Shown: positions 11,391 to 25,142, counted from the first letter of the stretch. The stretch: DNA of 64,000 nt from Apostichopus japonicus (GCF_037975245.1 NC_092572.1:34197989-34261988), one strand, 5' to 3'. The notes: generated by a model not told the origin, from the sequence alone. Made by a program: numbers and translations.

Positions 11391-12674
11391 GTCAAAATAT
11401 CATAAGGATCACATCAGGTTAACTATATTACAAATGCTAATCAGCTCTTTGTTGTAATCTGAGTGAGCATGCCAATAAATTACCAATAACAAACAATGAC
11501 CCTCTGTATTTCTTACATCATTGTGGTTTTATGTCACAAGATTCTGTCATCAAATCATGTAAGTACTGACTCTGTTTAGATTTATACAACTCTCTATGAC
11601 AGAAATTTAAACATAGAAGCCAGTTCCGGCTTGTCGCTTGCAGCAAATTGAGATTCAACAGCTCAACCAAAAGTGTCAACCTACCTGCTATTTTACATAG
11701 AGTCTTAACGTTAGACAATGAAGTGCCCATGGAATTTTCCAGATTGTAAGATATTTTTATACCTGTGCGGAATGGAAAACAAAACAGTATCTTATCCTGT
11801 TTCTATTAATAAAAAACTTGGTTCCACAAAATAGTTTTCTATTACTGGATCTGTACTGCTGGGACGTATTTAACATATAACATTATTTATCTAAGGATAG
11901 TGCAAGTTAAACAATTTTCAAGGTTCCAAGAAATGGAAATACAGCTTTTAACTTGCAAAAAGAATAGAACTCGTAGGATGTTACCGAAGCTTTCATCAAT
12001 CATTATTAGATTACTGCTAGACTGCATCTGTCCTTTGGCATTTTACACAGACGTGCGATAGTATTTATGGCGTGCCTAGCCAAGCTAGCCTGAATAGTAT
12101 TAATATTAAGTTTTGTTGTATTTAAGCTACAGTAGTTACCAGGGCTAGGCTATATCTAATTGCTAGGATAGTAAAGTTCAACTCAAGTAATGGTGATAGC
12201 AAACTTTGTTGGGACTGAGATGACAATCTACTCTTGCTGTTTGCCTATATTGGCCAAACTGCCAATTAAGAAATTGCAAACTAAGGAGCCTAAGATGCAA
12301 TACGACCGAGTTCTTGGACAGAACTGTTTTGCAGAGTTATAGATATTTTATGTGGTGTATGACACTGTTCAATATTAATCATGCGTAGTGAAAAATGATT
12401 GCCGTAATGGTTTCCGATCATTTCCAGAGACCGAGGTTAAGCCCAGGGGTATACAGCTCGTACATTGCAGCAATATAAACTAGCATGCGGTATGCCTGCA
12501 TGCACATTATTGTACTGCATACATGTTGTACTCCAGCTAGCTTGTCATACGTGCATTGGTCCGTGAGGTAGAAAGCAAGCACGGTCGCAGCCACCAGATT
12601 CTGTAGTACGAGGTATATGACACTTTACGTAACCATTAGTGCATTTATACACTAGATGCACATTCTGTCTTTAC
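11391..12674. other. No gene recognised
   Basis: No coding region with recognisable motifs, no array and no identifiable transposon ends in this stretch. Confidence 0.5.
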
Positions 12675-13535
12675 TAATGTTTGCACAGGGTACCTGCCCG
12701 ACGCGATACTACCCAGTTCCTAATTTATTACCTGAATCCTACGCAAAGTGTGGTTGTTTTTTTTGGGGGGCAAACCCATGGTTAGGCAAGATATTTCCCA
12801 TTGACTTAGTGTGGTGTTAGGCTACTATGTGGGCGAAGATAACAGCAATGATTCCATGGATATCTTGTAACTGTGTCACAATTTCAGCGAATAAATAGAT
12901 GGTTAGGATAGATTTTCCCCATAAACTTAGTGTGGTGATAGGCTTCTGGAAGAAATTGAAAGAATTCTCACAATTATTATTTATTCATATGATTATTTCA
13001 TAGAAGGAAAGACTGACAAGGAATTTTACGAGATGTTACTAATGGATTATAGACGTGATAAACTAAAAACTAATTATCGCAAATGGCCTTTTTGCTAAAC
13101 GTTTATATATTCCAAATATTGCGAATCGCGCAATCTAGCGGCAAATGCGAATCCCTGGGCCTGCATAATAGATACTGTAGTAGTAGTAAAAACTATTCAA
13201 GAGCTAAATTTGATATTTATGTGGCTGATGCAATAGAGGTGGAGAGCAAGCATTAGCAGTGGCAGTGCAATGTTAGTAGTGGTGCTAATTATATGAAGTT
13301 ATTAACAAGTTAATGAAAGAAACAAAAGCAAAAGTAGAAATTATTGAAGAAGGTTTTATACCTTATCTTACACCTACGTATTTGAACATGAAAACATTGT
13401 CAGTAGAGAATATCATTCATTTACAGTAGTATAGCATCAAATATGTAGTTTCTTGAAAATCGCGAAACACGGAGGGGTAACAATACCAGACGGGTAACAG
13501 CTGTCGGGTACCCAGTTTGACCCGCGTAAACACTA
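12675..13535. mobile_element. Possible hAT-like element with diverged ends
   Basis: The left end TAATGTTTGCACAGGG and the right end, read on the other strand, TAGTGTTTACGCGGG are related. The flanking octamers GTCTTTAC and GTCTCTTA are similar but not identical. The subterminal 'gggtaccygacccg' words support a transposon. No transposase frame is present. The boundaries are uncertain. Confidence 0.4.
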
Positions 13536-13794
13536 GTCTCTTATAATAACGAAACATGCTAACTGCAAGTTAGTGATGTGAAAAGGTACAGTTTGTGCAA
13601 ACAGCTAAAGTGTAGGATTTAAATCCCCTCATTAAGGAACGGACAAATTTATTTCCTAAGTTGTTTCTAATATGAATGGAAGGCGATAACAACAAGCTAC
13701 TATCAATTTTCAGGCAGATTTTGATTTTAAAGAATAGGGAATTTCCGAGTTTTGTTTGAAGTGTTGACCACTTACTGGAAATAAGCTAGTCTTC

Positions 13795-13893
13795 TGTCGG
13801 ACAACCTGAGCAGGATTTAGGTTGTCCCACAGGTTGTCCGACGTGATTTTGGGTCATCTCGGACAATTGGACGACCCTTAAATTTGAGCCCTG
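13795..13893. repeat. Inverted repeat and possible transposon end
   Basis: 'gtcggacaacctg' at about 13797 is followed by 'caggttgtccgac' at about 13840, an inverted repeat of 13 bases that could form a stem around a 31-base loop. The segment then ends with 'tttgagccctg', resembling a transposon terminus of the CAGGGCTCAAA type. The matching other end was not found. Confidence 0.45.
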
Positions 13894-14125
13894 TTAGTGT
13901 TTCTATATGTGAAAATGAAAAATAGTTCAACAATAAGATCAGTATTTTGTTGAACCTTGTTACTACAACTACAGTAAGCACCCTTTGGGTGTACCAAGCG
14001 GTGAGTGCCCTTCAAATAGCCACAAGGGTAAATGCAGTGTACCATGAATGCCTACCATCAAATGATGCCTCTTTTGTTTTCCCATAAAAGTACAGTAAAG
14101 TACATTCTGCTTAAATGTAGGCAAA

Positions 14126-17031
14126 TATGGGGCTAGTTGAACATTACACCATTATTGTCATATCATCTGAATATAAGTTCACCATCACATCCCCCTAATA
14201 TGGGGCTAGTTGAACATTACACCGTTATGTATCATCTGAATGTAAGTTCACCATCACATCCCCCTAATATGGGGCTAGTTGAACATTACACCGTTATGTA
14301 TCATCTGAATAGAAGTTCACCATCACATCCCCCTAATATGGGGCTAGTTGAACATTACACCGTTATTGTCATATATCATCTGAATGTAAGTTCACCATCA
14401 CATCCCCCTAATATGGGGCTAGTTGAACATTACACCGTTATGTATCATCTGAATGTAAGTTCACCATCATATCCCCCTAATATGGGGCTAGATGAACATT
14501 ACACCGTTATGTATCATCTGAATGTACAGTAAGTTCACCATCATATCCCCCTAATATGGGGCTAGTTGAACATTACACCGTTATGTATCATCTGAATGTA
14601 AGTTCACCATCACATCCCCCTAATATGGGGCTAGTTGAACATTACACCGTTATGTATCATCTGAATGTAAGTTCACCATCATATCCCCCTAATATGGGGC
14701 TAGTTGAACATTACACCGTTATGTATCATCTGAATGTAAGTTCACCATCACATCCCCCTAATATGGGGCTAGTTGAACATTACACCGTTATGTATCATCT
14801 GAATGTAAGTTCACCATCACATCCCCCTAATATGGGGCTAGTTGAACATTACACCGTTATGTATCATCTGAATGTAAGTTCACCATCACATCCCCCTAAT
14901 ATGGGGCTAGTTGAACATTACATCATCTGAATATAAGTTCACCATCACATCCCCCTAATATGGGGCTAGTTGAACATTACACCGTTATGTATCATCTGAG
15001 TGTAAGTTCACCATCATATCCCCCTAATATGGGGCTAGTTGAACATTACACCGTTATGTATCATCTGAATGTAAGTTCACCATCATATCCCCCTAATATG
15101 GGGCTAGTTGACCATTACACCGTTATGTATCATCTGAATGTAAGTTCACCATCACATCCCCCTAATATGGGGCTAGTTGAACATTACACCGTTATGTATC
15201 ATCTGAATGTAAGTTCACCATCACATCCCCCTAATATGGGGCTAGTTGAACATTACACCGTTATGTATCATCTGAATGTAAGTTCACCATCACATCCCCC
15301 TAATATGGGGCTAGTTGAACATTACACCGTTATGTATCATCTGAATGTAAGTTCACCATCATATCCCCCTAATATGGGGCTAGATGAACATTACACCGTT
15401 ATGTATCATCTGAATGTACAGTAAGTTCACCATCATATCCCCCTAATATGGGGCTAGTTGAACATTACACCGTTATGTATCATCTGAATGTAAGTTCACC
15501 ATCACATCCCCCTAATATGGGGCTAGTTGAACATTACACCGTTATGTATCATCTGAATGTAAGTTCACCATCATATCCCCCTAATATGGGGCTAGTTGAA
15601 CATTACACCGTTATGTATCATCTGAATGTAAATTCACCATCATATCCCCATAATATGGGGCTAGTTGAACATTACACCGTTATGTATCATCTGAATGTAA
15701 GTTCACCATCATATCCCCTTAATATGGGGCTAGTTGAACATTACACCGTTATGTATCATCTGAATGTAAGTTCACCATCATATCCCCCTAATATGGGGCT
15801 ACTTGAACATTACACCGTTATGTATCATCTGAATGTAAGTTCACCATCACATCCCCCTAATATGGGGCTAGTTGAACATTACACCGTTATGTATCATCTG
15901 AATGTAAGTTCACCATCATATCCCCCTAATATGGGGCTACTTGAACATTACACCGTTATGTATCATCTGAATATAAGTTCACCATCACATCCCCCTAATA
16001 TGGGGCTAGTTGAACATTACACTGTTATTATCATATCATCTGTTCAATGTAAGGTTCACCATCACATCCCCCTAATATGGGGCTAGTTGAACATTACACC
16101 GTTATGTATCATCTGAATATAAGTTCACCATCACATCCCCCTAATATGGGGCTAGTTGAACATTACACCGTTATGTATCATCTGAATGTAAGTTCACCAT
16201 CATATCCCCCTAATATGGGGCTAGTTGAACATTACACCGTTATGTATCATCTGAATGTAAGTTCACCATCACATCCCCCTAATATGGGGCTAGTTGAACA
16301 TTACACCGTTATGTATCATCTGAATATAAGTTCACCATCACATCCCCCTAATATGGGGCTAGTTGAACATTACACCGTTATGTATCATCTGAATATAAGT
16401 TCACCATCACATCCCCCTAATATAGGGGTTGATGAACATTACACCGTTATGTATCATCTGAATGTAAGTTCACCATCATATCCCCCTAATATGGGGCTAG
16501 TTGAACATTACACCGTTATGTATCATCTGAATGTAAGTTCACCATCACATCCCCCTAATATGGGGCTAATTGAACATTACACCGTTATGTATCATCTGAA
16601 TGTAAGTTCACCATCACATCCCCCTAATATGGGGCTAGTTGAACATTACACCGTTATTGTCATATATCATCTGAATATAAGTTCACCATCACATCCCCCT
16701 AATATGGGGCTAGTTGAACATTACACCGTTATGTATCATCTGAATGTAAGTTCACCATCATATCCCCCTAATATGGGGCAAGTTGAACATTACACCGTTA
16801 TCGTCATATCATATGAATATAAGTTCACCATCACATCCCCCTAATATGGGGCTAGTTGAACATTACATCATCTGAATATAAGTTCACCATCACATCCCCC
16901 TAATATGGGGCTAGTTGAACATTACATCATCTGAATATAAGTTCACCATCACATCCCCCTAATATGGGGCTAGTTGAACATTACACCGTTATGTATCATC
17001 TGAATATAAGTTCACCATCACATCCCCCTAA
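14126..17031. repeat. 69-bp minisatellite, about 42 copies
   Basis: The unit runs from 'atggggctagttgaac' through 'attacaccgttatgtatc' to 'catcacatccccctaat' and is normally 69 bp. Variants carry an extra 'tgtcata' after 'ccgtta', lose about 20 bp ('gaacattacatcatctg'), or exchange 'cacat/catat' and 'gtaag/ataag'. Because 69 is a multiple of three, long frames encoding a 23-residue repeat appear (GLVEHYTVMYHLNVSS and so on) and break wherever an indel occurs. No splice sites or gene context support translation, so I treat it as non-coding. Confidence 0.95.
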
Positions 17032-18582
17032 TTACTATGCCTCTGCTTGATAATATACTTATGTACTGTTATTACAATACTTCATGTCGTATTCTTTCCA
17101 TCATTGTGTGTGTGAATTGATTAGAGATCAAACACACGCTGCATACTGTACAGTATATACTGCAGCCGTGTACTACTGGTACTGTACTTTTGAGGGGAAT
17201 TCTTCATTAATCATCTCTTGAACTGTAGTACTGTTCGCTTCCTTGTGCAAAGAATCAAATCAGTAATTCATCAGTGCATGTGTAACTACAGAAAGCTAGA
17301 AATGGACCTTGGTATCGTTAATTAGAACACACATAATGTAATTTCATAATATTAGAGTAAATTTACATCATACACATTGTAGAGATAGCATTGGTGGGGG
17401 AGAATCTGAGTGCTGACTTTTAATAACTGTGCCACTTCAGCATCAATGCTGGAATCAAAGTATAACATCAGATCTTTGTGTGTCAGCTTGTAAAGTAAGG
17501 TGTGTATTATACAATTAATATGATTGATTTAAGTAGGGTAGGTGACAACTTGTAGTGACTGCAGCAACAAATACAGATCTTAGGTTATATTTGCCATAAT
17601 TATGATTTTAGTCATAAATAGTGCTATGTATACGACACATGCCAAAAATATGCAACAGAGTTCTCATGATCACAAAGTCTTTCATAAAGCATAAAATGTG
17701 ACAGAGACAACCTCAACACAAGATTGAAGTGAACAAACTAATATTGTCTCAAGTAATTTTCACCAAAAAGTTTGATCCAGGTTTCCATTTGTTTAAAAAA
17801 TGTTGTTAACCAGACATCTGAGAAGAATTCAGATACCTAATTCCTCACCTCTATTTGATGATTTGAAAAAATTTATTAGTAAAGACTAGCTAAGCTTATG
17901 AACTACTGTACATTGTGGTGAGGGAAGCTCAGACCTACCAACCTTCTCTTTCACAAAAACTTACAAGCCTCTTTATCTCCTAAAATTGGGAGATTATGAG
18001 AAAACTGGGGAGAATTATGCAACATTTACTTTGCTCCTTGCTCACCTGTCTACCCAGGACCCTTGTTCTACCGTGCCTAAAATGAACTGGTCACAGTTCC
18101 GTACAAATTACGTTAAGAAATATCCAGATGATAAAACATACAATGCTGGCACTTTGGATGATAGAATGAGAAGGAAGAACATTGACCGAAGGGGCTTGTG
18201 ATAGTGTTAAAAGGTTACCACTTCATTTTAGGCTCTGTAAAAAGAGGGTGCTAGGTTTGTGGGGAGACAGGTAAGCTCGTCACTCATAAATATCCAGACC
18301 AGTAAGTTTTGGGATATTCAAATAAACTAAGATAGGGATATAAAAAGAAACACAGAATTGTCACCTGGACAATAAAACCGGGTACAGGTACAGTATGTAA
18401 AAGTAGATTTGTCGCACTAATGTTAGTACTGCCAAACAAATCACTGGCATAAACATTTTATACAAATATTCACAAAACCTGAATTGAATTTTCTTCATGT
18501 TCTTATTGCAGGGGAAACATAAGCTATGTTTGGCCTATTGGGAAAAACAACTTTACAAAGAGAAGTTGCAGGAGATTAGCAA
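17032..18582. other. No gene; dispersed-repeat traces
   Basis: The only recognisable item is the 'gggagacaggtaagctcgtcactcataaatatccagacc' region at 18250-18305, related to 4105-4170. The 71-residue frame at 17986-18201 has no domain I recognise and no splice context. Confidence 0.5.
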
Positions 18583-18862
18583 AAGTGGAGGCCGGGACGG
18601 GAGATAAGCATAAAAATGTGGAGGCCGGGAGATTAGCAAATAAAATGTGGAGGACGGAAGATTAGTATATGAAATGTAAAGGCCAAGAGATTAGCATATG
18701 AAATGTGGAGGCCGGGAGATTAGCATATGAAATGTGGAGGCTGGGAGATTAGCATATGAAATGTGGAGGCCGGGAGATTAGCATATGAAATGTGGAGGCC
18801 GGGAGATTAGCATATGAAAATGTGGAGGCCGGGAGATTAGCATATGAAATGTGGAGGCCGGG
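18583..18862. repeat. 29-bp minisatellite, about 9 copies
   Basis: Units read 'atgtggaggccgggagatta' followed by 'gcatatgaa'. The left copies are more diverged ('ggccaagagattag', 'ggacggaagattag') and the central copies nearly identical, which suggests recent central expansion. Confidence 0.9.
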
Positions 18863-20747
18863 AGAATTGCCTTAAAAACTGGGAGGCTCTCTGGAGAATG
18901 GGAAGAGTCGGCAGGTCTATTTGAAGAATTACAAGTTAATCTGTGTAGTTACAATTTAATTGTTTTTACCTTTTATTTATTACATAAAATGGTCAGCTGA
19001 AATTGAAGGTGGGTTGCATGAACATTGTTTGGCCAATGTTTATCTTCATTCTTGCATGCTGCACTCTGTGTCTACACATGCTGCTGATACAGTACCAGCT
19101 CTTAGTGGTCACTCATCACGGAATCAATTTAATTCTGTAGAGGCACATTAGTCTTTATGTCTGTTTGTAGATGCATTGTTTACTAGTAATTGCTCATTAT
19201 TTCTAAAACTGTTACAATGAAAGTTGACAAGCTACTTGTAGAACAGTGTCTCACATTGTGTATTTATGTTTTAAACTGTCTGTAGATCATTAATGTGGTG
19301 AAGTATTGTATATTATTTTACAGTATATGGTTATCATTTACTGTAATTCTGTTGACAAGTAAGCCAAGGTTGTCTTTGTTGTTTAATGATTACTCAGCAG
19401 AGAACATATTTTTTTTCTCCCTTTCTTCTTTGTAATATTTCTTTGTAATATTTCCTTGTGGATGTTTCCACTCTTGTTAAACATTTATTTGTTGAATCTG
19501 TTCAAACAAGAAATCTTGGTTTAAGTCTTTGAATTGTCTTTGGTCTCTTGAGCTATGCCTTGATCATGTCGGTACAAATTTATGTTTTACTCTGTGAAAA
19601 TATCGTTCCATGTAAAGCCTGGTAAGTCCTTTTTTAGGTAATAAATTTGAATTGTGTACCAAAGTCATGAATTTTACCAAAGTCATGAAAAACCATGAAT
19701 AAACCTGTAGACCATTTAAGTATGGTGTAAGCAAGTCAAATATTAGGCTTGACACTGGGGTTGGATGCTAATGTGAAAGCTATTAAAGTCTCAATACGTG
19801 TTTGCTGATGAATTTCTGAAAACAAACTTCTTAAGCAGATTCAATGTTTCTTATTCTACATGCACTCTGACCAGGTGGACCGCCCATATCAGCATGTTCA
19901 TTACACAATTGTGACCTATATAACCTATATGCCTATAACGATCGTAAACAAAACAGAGATTTGATTGGTGCATGACCTGTTGGGCGGGGCTTGCAAATTT
20001 TGAGTGAAGTTTGTAGAATCTACGGACTCGTTAAAAATCTGGCAAATTTTATTCAGCTTAAAATGGTTAGCCACAGATACTGTAACTCAATAAATATAAT
20101 GATCATTAATATGAAAATTGCATAGAACAGTGATTTTCACTAAGCTTTTAGAGCAGTAAGCTGGAAAGATCAAAGTTTGCAATTTGGCAAACACACACTG
20201 AGACTTTAACATGTATAGTTGCCAAAATAGTTAGCAGGGAATACTTGCAGCTTTCATAATGGCAAAATAGCTGTTTGAACACTACAATATTAGCATACAA
20301 TATAGTATGAAGTTCTTCCTTACAAAACCTGTGTAAGTTGTGGTAAGTTTGCAAAAATGGTATCCTGTGTATCTTTTACTTTACTGTTTATTGCCATGGG
20401 GACAGCTAAATACCAACAATTTCAATGAATGAACCGGTAATGAGAGAACAGAAACTAGCAATTATGTCCCTGGTCATGTGGGTTATTCCTGACCCTAGGT
20501 CAAATTGCAGGAAATAGAGTGAACTGTGAAAACATGCAGTCCACATCATTTTAAACTTCATAATTGTGTGTAAATATTGTGTATCACTGGAATTTTTTCT
20601 ATAAAGAAGGCTCACTATATCAGAACACATTCAGAAGTGGACAAATGCTCAATGCAAAGGATGAATCGATGATCAGTTTTGGACTATGGAAAAACTATAG
20701 ACCCAATGGTTGCATTCAGAAGGAAAAATTGTAACTATCTTTGCAAA
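18863..20747. other. No gene recognised
   Basis: AT-rich sequence with a small duplication ('tctttgtaatattt' twice near 19430) and nothing else identifiable. Confidence 0.5.
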
Positions 20748-21050
20748 CCGGTGCTGTGGCCGAGTGGATAAAGGCGGTGGCATTTGAAGCAATGAGGCTT
20801 AGCAATCGGGAGGTTTGGGGTTCGATTCCCGGCCGGGTCATAGTAAGGTGGATTTTCATCCAAGAGCAATCTACGGTTTTCCTATCTGAAATGACTTTCT
20901 AAATTGAAAAGATTCCAAATTTGAGTCAAAATGTTGAATTGGAAGCTACCCGACATGTAAGTTGTAATCCATAAACCCTTGCGGGTTTCTCCACATTTGT
21001 GGCCGCTTAAGCATTGTAAAAATAAATGCTGATTATTATTAAACTTATTG
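20748..21050 (+). mobile_element. tRNA-derived SINE
   Basis: The head resembles a class II (Leu/Ser-type) tRNA. An A-box-like TGGCCGAGTGG lies at 20757-20767 and a B-box GGTTCGATTCC at 20819-20829, with a long variable region between them. These are the internal RNA polymerase III promoter elements. The arms do not pair well enough for a working tRNA. After the head comes an unrelated body (about 20841-21020) and an A/T-rich tail, 'gtaaaaataaatgctgattattatt'. I could not assign a target duplication. Confidence 0.75.
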
Positions 21051-21187
21051 AACCATTTTGTATGCATACACAATTGCATTCAATTCACACTACAAACTGC
21101 AGTATTTTCACTCTATTTAAGTGACCCAAGGCAAACTGTACAGGAAGTGACGTGTGTGACCAACAGAGTTGGCGTTGCTTACAAATG

Positions 21188-21321
21188 TAATGCAGGTAAC
21201 CCATAGGTTTTATGTAATGCAGCCTGTAACCCATAGGTTTTATGTAATGCAGGTAACCCATAGATTTTATGTAATGCAGGTAACCCATAGGTTTTATGTA
21301 ATGCAGGTAAACCATAGGTTT
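21188..21321. repeat. 27-bp minisatellite, 5 copies
   Basis: Units are 'taatgcaggtaacccatagg' followed by 'ttttatg'. The second copy has 'agcctg' in place of 'aggt', and the last is truncated by 'aaaccatagg'. The array lies just beyond the SINE. Confidence 0.9.
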
Positions 21322-23309
21322 AAAGTCAATAGCTCACAAAGGAGATTTTATTTGAGGTGGAAATTAGCATTACAGATTCAGAGTGATAATGACTATCAAG
21401 TTAAAGGGCAGTAGTATCTTACTTGCTTCTCTATGTCTAACTGTTCCCTAAAAAGGCTTTATCTTTCTTACAGATGGTTTCAATTTTTTGTAGATCAGTT
21501 ACTTGTTTTGCACACTGCACACGATTTCATGTCATCACATTATCATAATAAGATATGTTGAGATGATGACTAGAGACACCCCAGTATTCATGGTATATAA
21601 ATAGGATATCCCTTCTCTATCATTAATCTCACCAGGCATTATTGTTTCATGTTGCAGCTCTCAATGGATATCAAGTATTGTCTTCAGTGTTTATGCCTTG
21701 TCATTTGTCAGGAAACAGTGTTTTGTGCATCTGTGTAGGGCCATGTGGTTTATAAAGCATTACAATGTAAAAAGCACCACTTCAACAAGTCTTCATTAAT
21801 AAGATGGGAGAGCATAAAGCTGTGTTGTCTGTGTGTAGAATTCTAAAAAAAGTGTGTTTACTTGCTTTGTAAGAACTTACGAATATTTAGATCCAGTTAC
21901 CTGTAATATCGGTGTTTAGAACCAAATTTATTTTGCCACCTCATGTACCTAATTTTTCAGCGCTTTTCCTTGTTTAAAATGGCCAATGATTTGGGAAAGT
22001 GATATCAGATATGATAGTCTACTCTCACCTTTGAAATAGTCTCTACTCAGTAAGTGTTTTCACTGCCATACTAAATATCTTATCCCCATCCAAGAACATA
22101 CACATTGATTTGGAAGGCACACAGGTGCACAGGTTTTCAACATTGTAGAAAATCACCAAGCTATAGTCCTTGTACCTGAAGCTTTAGAGGTTAGTACCAT
22201 TATGTTTAGGAGTTGCATAAGTTGGCTTTACATAAAGTCAATAATGGAAATATATATATGGAAAATAACGGCTTGCTCGGCAGATGATGATAAGGAACAC
22301 ACATATTGTTGATGAATTCTGAAATAAAGTTATTATTTGACTACTCGAAATGTTTATTACATGCCAACCTTATGCATTACGAGCAAACTCCTGTGACAAA
22401 CTTTACGCAGCACAGGTACAGAGCCGTATATAGAAGGTTTGGCCAACTGCGTATGATTTATGATTGGTCAAGGGATTAAAGTGCTCACCGGCTACCATGC
22501 TATACGCTCAGTACAGGTAGGACCAATGTTTACTTCGGGAAACATTTCATACAGCAGGTTTGATTCTCTCAGCGAATATTAGCCTCTACTGCTTATGTAC
22601 ACACAAATCATATGCAACACATGCAGTATATTCCCTGATAGGTACTATTTGAACCCTCTTCACAGCTAGTGATTCTTTGCCACCACAATAAAACAATTAT
22701 GACAGCCATTACAACCATGGCCAAATATGTAGGATATGATGTTTCTTGCCATCAATAAAAGAAGTTTCCACATTAGAAATGTGCAAACAATATGTTTTTT
22801 TGGCAAACATAACAAGGCCCTATGTTAGTCCAGATGTTATAAAGAACTGTAACAAGAGAGTGCAAGATAGTGAGTGTCTGTAAATATTGCCCAATAAGTG
22901 GTGCATTATAACTGCAGCAGATTGTCAAGATTGTTCCATTGTTCTAAATCCTGTATGTGATATTATCATCTGATATTTATGTTTCGCACTTGTTTATAAC
23001 TTTCTTCAAAATACTTTAGCTACACATATTGGATTTATCAGCTTCCATTACTGTATATGTTACTTAAATGAAAAGTTACATTAGTTTTCACTATTGGAGA
23101 ATGGAGAATATTGTTACTCTTGACAATTTTCCTGAGATTAATTTTCCAGAAGGAGCCTTCATTTGTTATAAATGATGCCTTAAATTCAATCAGTGCATGA
23201 TAATTATTATAGCACTTAATGCAGCCTAGATTTAATGTTTTCTGTCCTTCGGTTGGCAGCCATATCTGCAATCTGTTACCATTCTTGTTCTATGTTTGTT
23301 CTACTGTAG
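21322..23309. other. No gene recognised; flank or intron before first visible exon
   Basis: No exon of the C2CD2-like gene could be identified upstream of 23310. If the gene begins farther upstream, this stretch is intronic. No arrays or transposon ends were seen. Confidence 0.45.
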
Positions 23310-23411
23310 GTACAGTGTATCATCAGAACCTTTGGAGAGGACTGGCACATTACAGCAACCTTAGAAGAAGATACAGTGTTGCATCTTAAGATCACTCCTC
23401 AGATCACACAG
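23310..23411 (+). CDS. C2CD2L: C2CD2-like exon: SMP domain strand region
   Basis: After the acceptor 'ttctactgtag', 34 codons run from VQCIIRTFGEDWHITATLEE to LKITPQITQ, then the donor gtaata; entry and exit are phase 0. The alternating pattern around the DWHITATLEE segment fits a beta strand of the SMP/TULIP barrel. A second possible acceptor six bases on (after 'gtacag') would remove VQ only. No stop occurs in frame. The reading depends on joining phase 0 to the exon at 27460, which works. Confidence is lower than for the C2 exons because SMP sequences diverge quickly. Confidence 0.65.
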
Positions 23412-23550
23412 GTAATAAACACTGTAGAATATGAATGAATAGTTCACCCAACATGAAGGGAACTGTATACATACATTTACTTTGCTTACTTATCTCCTCA
23501 CAACCTCAGCACAGATCTCACTCCTTGCCTAGAGTGATCTTGTAAAACTT

Positions 23551-23890
23551 GAAGCACTCAGTGACTGGTCACTCCCAGTCAATGAACGTCTTCATTCTAT
23601 CACAGAAAGGCTAATATAAAGGGTCTATATGGTTACTTTTCAATGGGAACATGAAGCACTCAGTGACTGGTCACTCCCAGTCAATGAACGTCTTCATTCT
23701 ATCACAGAAAGGCTAATATAAAGGGTATATATGGTTACTTTGCAATGGGAACATGAAGCACTCAGTGACTGGTCACTCCCAGTGAATGAACGTCTTCTAT
23801 CACAGAAAGGCTAATATAAAGGGTATATATGGTTACTTCAGGCTAATATTAAGGGTATATATGGTTACTTTTCAATGGGAACATGAAGAA
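23551..23890. repeat. 102-bp tandem repeat, 3 copies plus remnant
   Basis: 'gaagcactcagtgactggtc' starts units at 23551, 23653 and 23755. The third has small deletions and is followed by a partial 'aggctaatattaagggtata' copy. The array lies within the intron after the first visible exon. Confidence 0.9.
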
Positions 23891-25142
23891 GGAAGGTATG
23901 GAGTTCCAGTCTGTTCCTTGTCAGTGTTGACTAATTCATAAGAAATACTTGAATTGTCCAATCCTAACACATTGATGTAATTGGTAACAATATCCTAAGT
24001 TAAATAGTAAAGCTGTGTCTTTCTTTCTACACTTATTATATTGGACAGTTTGTCAACTCAACTTGGTGGTACCTCAGACATCCTGGGCAAATGAACTGGT
24101 TCACAGCAGAGAAACCAGTGGGCCAATCTGTCCACACTAGAAAAATGAGACTAATTGAAAGTTCTAGTAAAATGTATATTTATTTCATAGATCTGTTACC
24201 TATCTCCAATCAATATATGCACTGTCTTAGATGTATGTACACAGCATATCAATTTTGATAACATGTTAGCCCTTTGCCCCACTGGCCAACTTCTTGGTCC
24301 ACGCCCATTCTCTTTTAATACAAATGTACCATTCTTAAAGCTTACAAAAACTGTTTCTGTGTTAAATTGATGGCTGACACTGTATCATGTTGCTTGTTGT
24401 AGTCAGCATTCAGTGAAGCTGTTTATGTAGCAGAGTGTATCAGTAGAATTGATTGTCATCAAGTCAACCCATAATACAATCATCAAGAAAGAAATTGATA
24501 TTCATGTACTGTACTGCTGCTGTTATCTATATCAGTGCTATGCTATACTGAGTATCATTGTAGTCATTTTGTATTATACCTGTAGGCAGAATTAACTCTG
24601 GAAGCATCCATCCTTTCAACAACAAAAATAGCAATTAGCTAAGCCTGGTCATCTGTTCCATCATTGTAGGCTTTCTGTCACCATGACAACAGAAAGTAAA
24701 CTCTTATTGTGATGAGTTGCCTGAACAATGGACTGCTGTGCCATTGAAAACTACTCTGATTATGCATGATTTGGCAGAATTTTGTGTTTTTTTTTCTGTC
24801 AGATTTTGTGTCGTGGTATACTCTCAATGTAGTGGTACTTTCTTGGTTTCCACACAGCTTTTACACAGATAAGTGGGGCAATTATTATTAAACCAAGTTG
24901 TTGTGTCACATTTTTGTTGGTATAAACAAATGCTCTTCAGCTTGATCAGCCTTGTGGTGTACAAGTAATTAAGTTTAATTGTGTTGATATTGCAGAGAGA
25001 GTTGAGATGTATTCAGCTATATGGACAGCTCTGCAACAATTTGCATTGAAATATATTCATTGAATACACACAAATCTATGGCAACATATAAACTACAAAT
25101 ATCACAGTAACCAATACACTTTTATACCCTCTGCCATTCCAC
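23891..25142. other. Intron, no feature recognised
   Basis: Intronic AT-rich sequence between the 102-bp array and the ATCAGTGTT array. Nothing identifiable. Confidence 0.5.

Noticed and set aside
14137-16844. Several frames of 124-255 codons as a repeat-protein gene
   Set aside because: They follow from a 69-bp unit being a multiple of three, break at each indel, restart at each unit's ATG, and have no splice or promoter context.
17986-18201. 71-codon frame with some charged residues as an exon
   Set aside because: No recognisable domain, no convincing acceptor or donor in phase, and nearby sequence is dispersed repeat.
18960-19151. Frame with AEIEGGLHEHCLANV as an upstream exon of the C2CD2-like gene
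   Set aside because: No donor in a suitable position and no resemblance to the SMP domain that I could defend.
20748-20840. Functional tRNA-Leu/Ser gene
   Set aside because: The acceptor and T arms do not pair properly, no sound anticodon loop could be read, and the SINE body follows directly.
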